Origin: Epibacterium ulvae
Lineage (GTDB): Bacteria > Pseudomonadota > Alphaproteobacteria > Rhodobacterales > Rhodobacteraceae
NCBI RefSeq assembly: GCF_018678075.1
Contig: NZ_JAHHIR010000081.1
Coordinates: 1 to 64,000, forward strand
Length of the DNA: 64,000 bases
Reading direction: 5' to 3'
In this document: piece after piece, positions 18,498-26,590 of the stretch
Layout: each line of letters begins with the position of its first letter
Numbering within the stretch: the stretch's first letter is position 1
Made by a program: the position numbers and the translations under genes
Notes under the pieces: generated by a model
The model's input: only the letters and a program-made list of their open reading frames with translations
Database searches by the model: none
What the model was told of the DNA's origin: nothing

Positions 18498-19724
18498 TCA
18501 TGCGTGCGACCACAGGCATGACAGCGGGGCCGCAAACATATTCTCACCAAATGGCACAACCTGGTCATGGTCATAGAGCACCAGACCTTGCACGAATTTC
18601 TCACCACAGGCATCGGCGAGCTTGCGCATGCCAGAAAAATCACTTGCCGAAACCGTGGCCGAGGATTTGACCTCAATCCCAATGACGTCGCCGCGTCGGT
18701 TCTCCAACACGATGTCGACCTCGTTCTTGTCCTTGTCCCGAAAATGGGAGAACGTGCAGTTCTGATCGCTCCACGTCTCAATCTTGCGCAATTCGCTGAA
18801 CACAAATGTCTCAAGTATCGCGCCAAATTGGGTTTTATCCGTGCGCACTGTGTCCGGCGTGACATCGCGCATCGCAGCCAACAGACCCGCATCCAAAAAG
18901 TGAAGTTTGGGAGATTTGGTCAATCGTTTCAGCCGGTTCGTGAACCACGGCCGCAGGGTATGCACCAGATAGAGGCTTTCAAAAACACTGACATATTTCT
19001 GCGTGGTCACATGGTTGAGACCAAGACCAGTGCCGATGCGGGAGTAATTCACCAGCTGCCCCGCATGTTCAGCCAGCACCGACAGCAGTTTCGGCATGAT
19101 CGCAAGCTTTTCGATCTGGGCGACATCTCGCACGTCGCGCTGGACGATTGCATCCAGATAGCTGTGATACCAATCCTGTTTTCGCGACCACCGCGCCCGG
19201 CCAAGCGCTTCTGGATATCCCCCCGACAGCACATTCTGAATCAGATCGTCGCCCACAATCATCTGGCGTGCCATCGGTGTCTTTGCGGCAAATGCCCGAT
19301 CGATCAGGTTTGACTGGGTGCCCTGTATTTCTGCCTGCGCAAGCGGCAGCAGGCGGACAATTTCCATTCGGCCGGCCAGTGAATCCGCCACTTTTGGAAT
19401 GGTCATCAGATTGGCAGAGCCCGTCAGTAGAAACCGTCCGGGTGTTTTATCGTCATCCACCAGGTTCTTAATCGCCAGCAACAGGTCGGGCGCGCGCTGG
19501 ATCTCATCGATCACCGCACGATCCAAGCCACGCACAAACCCTACCGGATCATTGACCGCTGCCCGCAAAACGTTCGCATCGTCCAGGGTCAGAAACGGCG
19601 TCTTGCCCGCTGCGATCTCGGTCGCAAGCGTCGTCTTCCCGGACTGACGCGGCCCCGCAATAAGAACCACGCGCGTGTCCTGCAGCGCTTCTTCCACGCG
19701 GATCTTGGCAAACCTTGGGTACAT
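18498..19724 (-). CDS. AAA ATPase with DUF4143 domain
   Basis: A 408-residue ATPase with Walker A GPRQSGKT at residues 24-31, Walker B AVIDEIQRAPDLL at about 70, sensor-like LLTGSANL, then the DUF4143 part. The C-terminal sequence NEVDIVL...GDVIGIEVKSS resembles a PD-(D/E)xK nuclease fold active site. The start at 19724 (MYPRFAKIRV) is where family members begin; upstream frame sequence is the repeat region. Such genes are widespread and mobile, and their biological role is unclear. It stands alone between a decayed operon and a sugar dehydrogenase gene, consistent with acquisition. Confidence 0.85.
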   Translation of the reverse strand: MYPRFAKIRVEEALQDTRVVLIAGPRQSGKTTLATEIAAGKTPFLTLDDANVLRAAVNDPVGFVRGLDRAVIDEIQRAPDLLLAIKNLVDDDKTPGRFLLTGSANLMTIPKVADSLAGRMEIVRLLPLAQAEIQGTQSNLIDRAFAAKTPMARQMIVGDDLIQNVLSGGYPEALGRARWSRKQDWYHSYLDAIVQRDVRDVAQIEKLAIMPKLLSVLAEHAGQLVNYSRIGTGLGLNHVTTQKYVSVFESLYLVHTLRPWFTNRLKRLTKSPKLHFLDAGLLAAMRDVTPDTVRTDKTQFGAILETFVFSELRKIETWSDQNCTFSHFRDKDKNEVDIVLENRRGDVIGIEVKSSATVSASDFSGMRKLADACGEKFVQGLVLYDHDQVVPFGENMFAAPLSCLWSHA

Positions 19725-19734
19725 CGTCGCATAT

Positions 19735-19800
19735 CCTCTTTCGACCAGTTGAAAGTACGATGCCGACGGATTGAAAGTCAACGTTCGACCAATTGAAAGT
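19735..19800 (-). repeat. Three 22-bp tandem direct repeats upstream of the DUF4143 ATPase
   Basis: Read on the minus strand, ACTTTCAA begins each of three consecutive 22-base units (19800-19779, 19778-19757, 19756-19735). Units 1 and 3 also share TGGTCGAA. The array ends 10 bp before the ATPase start codon. The exact two-helical-turn spacing suits side-by-side protein binding. An operator, possibly for autoregulation, is the likeliest role. Confidence 0.7.
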
Positions 19801-19808
19801 GAGGAAAC

Positions 19809-19851
19809 GGCGTGCGCAAGGGCGCCGCCGATATGCGCCCTTGCGCACGCC
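19809..19851 (-). terminator. Strong hairpin terminator of the Gfo/Idh gene
   Basis: A 17-bp perfect stem (GGCGTGCGCAAGGGCGC and its complement) with a 9-base loop begins 5 bp after the dehydrogenase stop. The minus strand continues CGTTTCCTC, a weak T-tract. It also insulates the downstream ATPase repeat region. Confidence 0.7.
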
Positions 19852-19855
19852 CTAT

Positions 19856-20854
19856 CTACAAAAACGCATCCAGCTTGACGGGCAGTCCGGTCTGCGCGGA
19901 TTGCGTGGCAGCCTCGGCCATCGCCAATGCGGTCACCCCATCCGCCAAGGTGACCGGCAGCGCCGCCCCACCTGACAACGCATTTGCAAAGGCATCCCAC
20001 TCCGCGCGGAACGCCGCCATGTAACGTTCCAGGAAGAAATAGGTCGGCCTGGCTCCAACCACACCCGCCTCCGTCGATTTGACCACGGTGTTCTCCAACA
20101 TGTTCTGCGCCTGCAACAGACCCTTGGAGCCCAGCAGCTCCACACGCTGATCATAGCCATAGGCCGCACGGCGGGAGTTTTTGATCACCGCAATCCGCCC
20201 ATCCGCATAAGTCATTGTGATCACGGCCATATCCACATCACCGGCCGCTGCAATCTCGGCCGAGACAACCGACGCGCCATGGGCAGAAATCATCACCGGC
20301 GTCTCCCCCATAAAGAAATTCGCCATGTCAAAATCATGGATCGTCATGTCCCGGAACATACCGCCAGAGGTTTTGACATAAGACGTCGGAGGCGGCGCGG
20401 GGTCAAAAGACGTGATCGACAGCAGCTCGGGCTTGCCCACTTCGCCCGCATCCAACGCCTGTTTCAAGGCGGCGAAATTCGGGTCAAACCGACGGTTGAA
20501 GCCCACCATAACGGGCTGTCCGGTCTCGGCCACGGTCTGCGCACAGGCGCGTGCGCGCTCCAGGTTCAAATCCACCGGTTTTTCGCACAACACCGCCTTG
20601 CCTGCCGCGGTGGCGCGTTCGATCAAGTCGGAATGGGTGTCCGTCGGCGTGGCAATCAGAACCACATTGATGTCCGGGTCCATCAAGATTTCCTCGGTGG
20701 TTGCAACCGTGCTGTTGAACGCATCCGCCAGTTTCTCAGCGTTCTCAACAAAGACATCCGCCACGGCGGTCAATTCACTGCCCGCATGCGCGGCAATCGC
20801 ACGTGCATGCACAATGGCAATGCGCCCTGCCCCCAACAATCCAACTTTAATCAT
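19856..20854 (-). CDS. iolG: Gfo/Idh/MocA oxidoreductase, inositol 2-dehydrogenase-like
   Basis: A 332-residue dehydrogenase with the N-terminal NAD-binding GLLGAGRIAIVHA, the family signature CEKPVDLN (catalytic Lys in EKP), and the C-terminal substrate segment GGMFRDMTIHDFDMANFF, which carries the Asp and His used by inositol dehydrogenases. The start at 20854 has the ribosome-binding site GGGAGGGAAGG. It is controlled from a region with two LacI-type operators shared with a divergent lacI gene. Myo-inositol or a related polyol/sugar is the likely substrate, but no other inositol catabolic genes are in the window. Confidence 0.8.
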   Translation of the reverse strand: MIKVGLLGAGRIAIVHARAIAAHAGSELTAVADVFVENAEKLADAFNSTVATTEEILMDPDINVVLIATPTDTHSDLIERATAAGKAVLCEKPVDLNLERARACAQTVAETGQPVMVGFNRRFDPNFAALKQALDAGEVGKPELLSITSFDPAPPPTSYVKTSGGMFRDMTIHDFDMANFFMGETPVMISAHGASVVSAEIAAAGDVDMAVITMTYADGRIAVIKNSRRAAYGYDQRVELLGSKGLLQAQNMLENTVVKSTEAGVVGARPTYFFLERYMAAFRAEWDAFANALSGGAALPVTLADGVTALAMAEAATQSAQTGLPVKLDAFL

Positions 20855-20900
20855 GACCTTCCCTCCCGAATCTCCATCGTCGACCACAGGCTTACTATCT

Positions 20901-20939
20901 TTGCACACGGGTGCAAGTCTCATGTGCACACGGGTGCAA
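20901..20939. promoter_or_regulatory. Two LacI-type operators
   Basis: TTGCACACGGGTGCAA at 20901-20916 and GTGCACACGGGTGCAA at 20924-20939 are nearly identical palindromes with half-site TTGCAC and a central CGG, spaced 23 bp. They lie between the divergent dehydrogenase and lacI starts, where a LacI dimer on each site could repress both genes. Confidence 0.75.
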
Positions 20940-21001
20940 AACGAATGGCAATGCGACCCCTTTTCCGCTATGCAGGCGGCACGGAACGACATGAGAGCGA
21001 C

Positions 21002-22009
21002 ATGAGCATTGATCCCAAAACCGCCATGGCTACGGCAGATGATGTCGCCAAACTGGTTGGCGTGTCGCGCTGGACGGTGAACCGCGCGTTCAAACCCAAT
21101 GCCTCGATCTCACCCAAGTCCCGCGCCAAGGTGATGGCCGCTGCCGAAGAGCTTGGATATGCGCCGGATCTATTGGCCGCCAGCCTCGCCTCGGACCGCA
21201 GCAATCTGGTGGCGTTGTTGATCGACGACTTCGCGAACCCGCATAAATTGCAGATCATCGAACAGCTGACCCGTATCCTGCGCGGCCATGGTTGGGACAC
21301 GTTGTTGGTCAATACGTTGAACGCCGCCGACGCGCCCTCTGCCCTGTTGACCGCGAGCCAGCGCCGGGTTGATGCTGCCGTTCTGATCGGGGTGCAATTC
21401 AACGACCAAGAGCTGGAATCCGCCCTTGGTGCGCGGCGGGTGCGCAAATTGATCCTCTTTGCTCGCCAGTCCGAAAACCCCAACACAATCTCCATCTGCT
21501 GCGACGACCAGGCCGCGATGACGACACTCACCGACTATGTTGGGGAACAGGGCTACACACGCCCGCTCTTTGTGGCCGGGCCGCAGACAACCTCGGCTCA
21601 TCTGTTGCGGAAAGAGACGTTTGTGTCCCGGTGGCAGCAAGTTCACGCCCAGCAACTGCCCTTTGTCGCGGTCCCCGCCTATGACCCGCAGCTGTCCTAT
21701 CAGGCCGTTGCCGACCACCTCCGCACGGACGGTGAACGCCCCGATATCTTGGTTTGTGAAAATGACGCGCTGGCGATGGGGGCAATGGATGCCTTGCGAT
21801 TTGAATTCAACCTCCGCACCCCGGACGATATCGCCGTGATTGGCTTTGACGACGTCCCCCAGGCCGCAACGCCGCAATACCAGCTGACCACCTACCGCCA
21901 ACCCATCGCCGAAATGGTCAACGCGCTGGTCGATGTGCTCAAAGGCACCGCCGACATGGAAACGCTCAACCAATTCTCCGGCCAGCTGGTGGTGCGCGCC
22001 AGCGCCTGA
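21002..22009 (+). CDS. LacI-family transcriptional repressor
   Basis: A 335-residue regulator. The HTH is at residues 10-35 (TADDVAKLVGVSRWTVNRAF), followed by the hinge helix (SRAKVMAAAEELGYAPDLLAASL, outlined) and a type I periplasmic-binding-like effector domain with DDIAVIGFDDVPQA near the end. The ATG at 21002 is used because the HTH begins immediately after it; the frame remains open for 700 bp upstream across the divergent gene, which is a shadow. It probably represses itself and the dehydrogenase through the two palindromes at 20901-20939. Confidence 0.88.
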   Translation: MSIDPKTAMATADDVAKLVGVSRWTVNRAFKPNASISPKSRAKVMAAAEELGYAPDLLAASLASDRSNLVALLIDDFANPHKLQIIEQLTRILRGHGWDTLLVNTLNAADAPSALLTASQRRVDAAVLIGVQFNDQELESALGARRVRKLILFARQSENPNTISICCDDQAAMTTLTDYVGEQGYTRPLFVAGPQTTSAHLLRKETFVSRWQQVHAQQLPFVAVPAYDPQLSYQAVADHLRTDGERPDILVCENDALAMGAMDALRFEFNLRTPDDIAVIGFDDVPQAATPQYQLTTYRQPIAEMVNALVDVLKGTADMETLNQFSGQLVVRASA

Positions 22010-22228
22010 TCTGCGAACGCGCGCGCGCCCTCGAAAAGGCCCCTGCGTTCCTGAGCGCAAAAACGGCCCACGGCACCCATACATTGGCACCTCTTGCAGT
22101 GAGCAACCCCATAATTTAAATTCCATGAACAAAGACGGTCACAATGACCCGCAACTCTGACGAGTTGGTGTCAGGGGCCAAAGGCTCAACAGCGTCCTGA
22201 AACACAATAGAACAAGGAACGACCCTTA

Positions 22229-22699
22229 ATGATCACCGACGTTGATTTACAGAACGCCCTCACCAAATGGGGTAACGGAAAAGTCGCCATTTCAAAGGCA
22301 TTTGAGGACGACGGCATTGAGAAAGCGCGCGAAATCGCCTCTGCCAATCTCGATCATTACTACGGCTATAATCTTGGACCGGTTCTGTTCAAACCAACCA
22401 TGGCCAGCGGCGCGCAAACATTCCGCCCCACAAAAGACGGCGCGTTGGCCTATTTCTGCGGCCACTCGGACGAATACCCCCTGGACAACGGCTTCGCGAT
22501 CATGGGCTGGCGTTCAATGGAAAGCGTCACCTCGGCCACCTTTATCCAAGGCGACGTGGCCATGTGGATGGGCTGGGTCAAACTGACCAACAAGGATGGC
22601 TCTGTCACCACAGTGGACAAGAGTTTCGGATACAAGCAAGACGCAAACGGCGACCTGCGCATCGTGCTGCACCACTCCTCGTTGCCGTTTCAGCCTTAA
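22229..22699 (+). CDS. NTF2/SnoaL-like small protein
   Basis: A 156-residue protein with the alpha+beta cone pattern of NTF2-like proteins: helices in the first 50 residues, then alternating strands such as GALAYFCGH, GFAIMGWRSMESVTSATFI, VAMWMGWVKLT and LRIVLHHSSLPF. The C-terminal VLHHSSLP resembles the end of calcium/calmodulin kinase association-domain relatives. Roseobacter homologues are often labelled phosphoribosyl-AMP cyclohydrolase, but no HisI motif is present. It appears monocistronic, with AAGGAACG 8 bp before the start. Function unknown. Confidence 0.65.
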   Translation: MITDVDLQNALTKWGNGKVAISKAFEDDGIEKAREIASANLDHYYGYNLGPVLFKPTMASGAQTFRPTKDGALAYFCGHSDEYPLDNGFAIMGWRSMESVTSATFIQGDVAMWMGWVKLTNKDGSVTTVDKSFGYKQDANGDLRIVLHHSSLPFQP

Positions 22700-23173
22700 C
22701 CACCTGGCAAAGGAGACTGTTGCATCATGTGACAAGTTTGGCCGCGCTCTGGATCTCGACAAACCTACGCAACAGTCCCCTTTCGTTGGCGCCATAAACG
22801 CCGCGCGCGTCGATCTCCTGCTCGGTGCTGCTTTGCTGGAAAATCCAGGCTCCGGAATCCTCGGCGTTGAGTGCTCCAATAGGGGTATCTGTGCGATCTG
22901 CGCCGTCAATCTTATCGAAAAATTGCACTGATCGAAAAACGCGCGTTTGGCTCGCGAATGCCCAAGATCTGTGAAACATGCGCGAAATCTGCGGCGCGGG
23001 GCAAAATTTGGAATTGATGATCGTTACGTTATAACGTAGCTAATGATTCAAATTGAGCCCCCCCCGCAAGACCTCAATGGCGATGCGTCGCCCCCACAGG
23101 TCACCACAGATCCACGCCAAAGCCGCAGCGTACCGCTGCATCCATTGCCATTGTTTATAGACGAGCCATCGCC
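22700..23173. other. Gene-free stretch with an inverted repeat and Zur box
   Basis: No convincing gene is present in 474 bp. GACTGTTGC at 22715-22723 is repeated in reverse complement at 22769-22777. GGAGACTGTTGC resembles IS6-family termini, and minus-strand frames here are open but unrecognisable, so a mobile-element scar is possible though not shown. The right part holds the Zur-like box and promoter of the COG0523 gene. Confidence 0.4.
23023..23040. promoter_or_regulatory. Candidate Zur box
   Basis: GTTACGTTATAACGTAGC contains a perfect 14-bp palindrome, TACGTTATAACGTA, around the core GTTATAAC. Alphaproteobacterial Zur boxes have this core. It lies 134 bp upstream of a COG0523 GTPase, a class often controlled by Zur, so zinc-starvation induction is likely. 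Confidence 0.75.
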
Positions 23174-24388
23174 ATGAAAGACTTCGACCCCACAGATACC
23201 CGCCTTCCCGTGACTGTCCTTTCCGGCTTTTTGGGCGCGGGCAAAACCACGCTTTTGAACCGTGTGCTCAACAATCGCGAAGGCCGCCGTGTGGCGGTGA
23301 TTGTCAATGACATGTCCGAAGTGAACATTGACGCCGATCTGGTGCGCGACGGCACGGAATTGTCCCGTTTCGAAGAGACTTTGGTAGAGATGTCAAACGG
23401 TTGCATCTGCTGCACCCTGCGCGATGATCTGCTGAAAGAGGTGCGTAAACTGTCCGAAGAGGGGCGGTTTGACTATCTGCTGATCGAATCCACCGGCATC
23501 TCTGAACCGCTGCCCGTGGCGGCGACCTTTGATTTTCGCGATGAAGACGGCGACAGCCTGTCGGATGTGGCGCGTCTGGATACGATGGTCACGGTTGTCG
23601 ATGCGGTCAATCTGCTGGAGGATTTCTCCAGCCATGATTTCCTGACAGATCGCGGCGAATCCCTTGGCGAAGAGGATGATCGCAGCCTCGTCAGCCTGCT
23701 CACAGAACAGATCGAATTTGCCGACGTGGTGATCTTGAACAAGGTCGACGATGCGGGCCGTGAACGCACTGATACCGCGCGCAAGATCATTCGTGCGCTC
23801 AACGCAGATGCCAAAATTGTTGAGACGAACCATTCGGATGTCTCGGCGGATACGATTTTGGACACCGGCCTGTTTGACTTTGAAACCGCCCATGAACACC
23901 CCATGTGGGCCAAGGAGCTCTATGGCTTTGCCAACCACACGCCGGAGGACGAGGAATACGGTATTTCCTCCTTTGTCTACCATGCCCGCGCGCCTTTTGA
24001 TCCGCAGAAACTGCACAAGGTTCTGAACGGAACCCTGCCCGGTGTGATCCGCGCCAAGGGCCATTTCTGGCTGGCAACCCAGCCACAATGGGCCGCCGAA
24101 TTCAACCTCGCCGGGGCGCTGTCCTCGGTCAAAGCTTTGGGGTTCTGGTGGGCGTCGGTTCCCGAAGATCGCCTGCCAACCCATCCAGAAGCCCAGGCCG
24201 AAATCGCCAAAAATTGGGCGGAACCCTGGGGAGATCGCCGCCAAGAGCTGGTCTTTATCGGTGTCGGACTTGAGCGTGAGACGATCTGCGCCCGCCTGAA
24301 TGCAGCACTTTTGGACGTTGAGGAATTCACCCCCGAAGCCTGGACAGACCTGCCCGACCCCTTCCCGCGTTGGGGCCAGCGTTCGTGA
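23174..24388 (+). CDS. COG0523 (CobW-like, ZigA-type) GTPase, putative zinc chaperone
   Basis: A 404-residue G3E-family GTPase. Walker [10 protein letters not shown] is at residues 15-23, the metal-binding CxCC motif ([11 protein letters not shown]) at about 76, Walker [13 protein letters not shown] for guanine recognition, and the CobW C-terminal domain follows. The acidic and histidine-containing ETAHEHPMW segment may bind metal. The Zur-like box upstream and the DUF1826 partner favour zinc delivery under zinc limitation over a cobalamin role. It precedes the DUF1826 gene by 2 bp. Confidence 0.85.
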   Translation: MKDFDPTDTRLPVTVLSGFLGAGKTTLLNRVLNNREGRRVAVIVNDMSEVNIDADLVRDGTELSRFEETLVEMSNGCICCTLRDDLLKEVRKLSEEGRFDYLLIESTGISEPLPVAATFDFRDEDGDSLSDVARLDTMVTVVDAVNLLEDFSSHDFLTDRGESLGEEDDRSLVSLLTEQIEFADVVILNKVDDAGRERTDTARKIIRALNADAKIVETNHSDVSADTILDTGLFDFETAHEHPMWAKELYGFANHTPEDEEYGISSFVYHARAPFDPQKLHKVLNGTLPGVIRAKGHFWLATQPQWAAEFNLAGALSSVKALGFWWASVPEDRLPTHPEAQAEIAKNWAEPWGDRRQELVFIGVGLERETICARLNAALLDVEEFTPEAWTDLPDPFPRWGQRS

Positions 24389-24390
24389 CT

Positions 24391-25026
24391 ATGGCCACTC
24401 AAATCTCTGATTTTGCCACCGCGCCCGGCTTGAAAAGCGTGGCCGTTGTCGAGGGCAGGCCTGGCTTGTCCGCGATCCGGGATCCGGGTTGTGCGGCCGT
24501 CATCTGGCAACGCCAGCTTGGGGCGAATGTGACCGATTGGCTCGGCGCGCTCTCTCCCGATCAACTGCCGCGGGCACGGGCGATTCTGTTGCCCAACCGG
24601 GTGGCAGAGGCGGTTGACCAGATTTGCGATACCTGCGGCACGCCCGAAGGACCACAGCGCACCACATTAACAGATGACATCGCCGCGCTCTCTGCGCAAT
24701 TTGCCGAGATGATGGCGGCGCCCTATCTGCGTCTGGATGTTGTCACCACCAATGCCTGTCGCAAATTTCACATCGATGCGGTGACCGCGCGGCTTGTCTG
24801 TACCTATCGCGGTCAAGCCACCCAATTTGGTGAGGCGGATCAAGGGCATGACCCGGACATGATCCTGTCAGCCCCCTTGGCCTGCCCCGCCGTGTTGCGC
24901 GGCACCAAATGGGCAGGCGACGCCCCACCCCGGTTGCGCCATCGCTCACCGCCAATCGAAGGCACCGGTGAGACACGGCTCGTTCTGGTGTTGGACCCGA
25001 TCTATGACATGGAGGAAGAGGTCTGA
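24391..25026 (+). CDS. DUF1826 domain protein
   Basis: A 211-residue protein of the DUF1826 family, recognised by FHIDAVTARLVCTYRGQATQ (outlined), the LRGTKWAG motif and the preceding APYLRLDVVTTNACRK. The FHxD pattern recalls metal-coordinating residues of 2-oxoglutarate oxygenase-like folds. DUF1826 genes commonly follow COG0523 GTPases; here the ATG is 2 bp past that gene's stop, so the two are co-transcribed and probably share Zur control. It may be a client enzyme or partner in the zinc response; this is inferred. Confidence 0.7.
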   Translation: MATQISDFATAPGLKSVAVVEGRPGLSAIRDPGCAAVIWQRQLGANVTDWLGALSPDQLPRARAILLPNRVAEAVDQICDTCGTPEGPQRTTLTDDIAALSAQFAEMMAAPYLRLDVVTTNACRKFHIDAVTARLVCTYRGQATQFGEADQGHDPDMILSAPLACPAVLRGTKWAGDAPPRLRHRSPPIEGTGETRLVLVLDPIYDMEEEV

Positions 25027-25073
25027 ATTTCACCTCTGTCTCGGTTCCCAGCTTGACAGAGCGTTCATGAATA

Positions 25074-25272
25074 GGCAGGTCTGAGGGCGATGGTTCCCGG
25101 AACGCCAAAGGTTATACGGGATGAAAAGGGAACACGGTGAGGCGTAGCCATAAGGCACCAAACCCGTGACTGCCCCCGCAACTGTGAACGGCATATGCGT
25201 TGTCAAAACCACTGGCCCTGTTTGGGTCGGGAAGGGACCACGCTGACGACGCCGTAAGTCAGGAGACCTGCC
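25074..25272 (+). ncRNA. Cobalamin (adenosylcobalamin-class) riboswitch
   Basis: The conserved blocks are present in order: GGGATGAAAAGGGAACACGG (outlined at about 25119), ACTGCCCCCGCAACTGT with its B12-box neighbour near 25169, GGGAAGG, and GTAAGTCAGGAGACCTGCC at the 3' end. GGCAGGTCT at 25074 pairs with AGACCTGCC at 25264-25272 as P1. A downstream CCCGG...CCGGG hairpin (25291-25309) may be the expression platform. It would shut off the DUF1636 and ABC genes when cobalamin is plentiful. Confidence 0.92.
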
Positions 25273-25391
25273 ATCCATATACACTTTTAACCCGGGCGAG
25301 GAGTCCGGGCGAATCACAGCTACGCCTTGGCTTGATCCATGGTGTGCGGTGACATTTCGCCCAGGATCCTTGCCCTTCTGCGGAGGGCGGA

Positions 25392-25796
25392 ATGGTCGAA
25401 CGAAAGACGTGCAGAATTGCTGTATGCACCAGCTGCAAGGACAAGCAGACGGGCCAGAACCCCGGCTACCGGATGATTCATGCCCTGCGCGATGCGCTGA
25501 ACGCCGATACGTGCATCGCCGCAGAGTTTCAGGTCATGGGTGTCGCCTGTATGGCCGGATGTAATCACCCCTGCACGGTTGGCTTTCATGGCCAGGGCAA
25601 AGCCAGCTACCTGTTTGGCGACAAACAAGCCCCCGATGACATTACCGATCTTGCGCGTTTTGCCGAACAGTACGCGGCGCTGCACGATGGTTGGTGCTCC
25701 TCGGTGGACCGGCCTGGTAAGCTGCGCAAGACCACGCTTGCCCGCATTCCCGCCACGCTGTTTGCAGAAGCCCCATCTGTGGAGGCCGCCGAATGA
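25392..25796 (+). CDS. DUF1636 metal-binding protein
   Basis: A 134-residue protein with CTSCKDK at the N-terminus and CMAGCNHPC in the middle, the cysteine set of DUF1636, resembling a thioredoxin-like [2Fe-2S] ferredoxin. It is the first gene behind the cobalamin riboswitch and overlaps the ABC ATPase by 4 bp. A role in cobalamin or cobalt metabolism is likely from context; its reaction is not known. The ribosome-binding site is GGAGGGCGGA. Confidence 0.85.
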   Translation: MVERKTCRIAVCTSCKDKQTGQNPGYRMIHALRDALNADTCIAAEFQVMGVACMAGCNHPCTVGFHGQGKASYLFGDKQAPDDITDLARFAEQYAALHDGWCSSVDRPGKLRKTTLARIPATLFAEAPSVEAAE

Positions 25797-26581
25797 GCGC
25801 TGCTGATCTCACCGTCACCTCCGTCAGCTGGGGCAAGGGGCGCACGCAGCCTCTGATCCTCCATCCAACCTCCTTTCACCTCAAGGCGGGGCGCGTCATG
25901 GGGGTCGTTGGTGCCAATGGCGCGGGCAAAACCACCCTGCTGCGGATGATCTACCGCCACGCCCGCCCGCTGTCTGGGTCGGTTCAGGTTGGCGGCGATG
26001 ACATCTGGTCGATGTCGCCGCGCAGATGCGCCCGTAAAATCGCCGCCGTCCTGCAGGAACAGCCCACCGATTTTGCCCTCACAGTGCGCGATATCGTGGC
26101 CCTAGGACGGATACCCCACAAACAGGGATTCTCGGCCCTCAGCACCAATTGCGTCACTGTGATCGAGGCAAGCTTGCGCCGCATGGAACTGTTGAACTTT
26201 GCCGACCGCGAATTCGGCACCCTATCGGGGGGCGAACGTCAGCGCGTCATGGTGGCCCGCGCCATCGCGCAGGAGCCGCAAATCCTGGTGTTGGACGAGC
26301 CCACCAACCACCTGGATATCCGCAACCAGTTGGAAGTGCTGAAACTAATCAACGATCTGGACATCACGATTGTCACCTCGCTGCATGATCTCAACATGGC
26401 GGCCAGCGTCTGTGACGACGTTCTGCTGCTGCACAAGGGTCGCCAAATGGCCTTTGGTTGCCCGACTGAGGTCCTGTCGTCTGACCGCGTCTCGGACGCC
26501 TTTGGGGTGCGCGCCGAAGTGGACTGGCTGTCCCGTCGCGATCACCAACATCTCACCTTTGCTCTTCATTCCTCTGACTAG
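25793..26581 (+). CDS. btuD: ABC transporter ATPase, BtuD/FecE type
   Basis: A 262-residue ATPase with Walker A GANGAGKTT, the class-II importer FALTVRDIVALGR, signature LSGGERQRVMVARAIA, Walker B ILVLDEPTNHLD and H-loop SLHDLNMA. This subtype energises vitamin B12, heme or siderophore import. Control by the cobalamin riboswitch favours a corrinoid substrate. It is translationally coupled to DUF1636 upstream and to the binding protein 9 bp downstream. Confidence 0.88.
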   Translation: MSAADLTVTSVSWGKGRTQPLILHPTSFHLKAGRVMGVVGANGAGKTTLLRMIYRHARPLSGSVQVGGDDIWSMSPRRCARKIAAVLQEQPTDFALTVRDIVALGRIPHKQGFSALSTNCVTVIEASLRRMELLNFADREFGTLSGGERQRVMVARAIAQEPQILVLDEPTNHLDIRNQLEVLKLINDLDITIVTSLHDLNMAASVCDDVLLLHKGRQMAFGCPTEVLSSDRVSDAFGVRAEVDWLSRRDHQHLTFALHSSD

Positions 26582-26590
26582 GACACGACC

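Noticed and set aside
20279-21001. Long N-terminal extension of the LacI frame
   Set aside because: It crosses the divergent dehydrogenase gene and both operators, and the HTH starts right after ATG 21002.
23174-24388. Calling the COG0523 GTPase a cobalamin biosynthesis CobW
   Set aside because: A Zur-like box and the DUF1826 partner favour zinc; the cobalamin riboswitch begins only after DUF1826.
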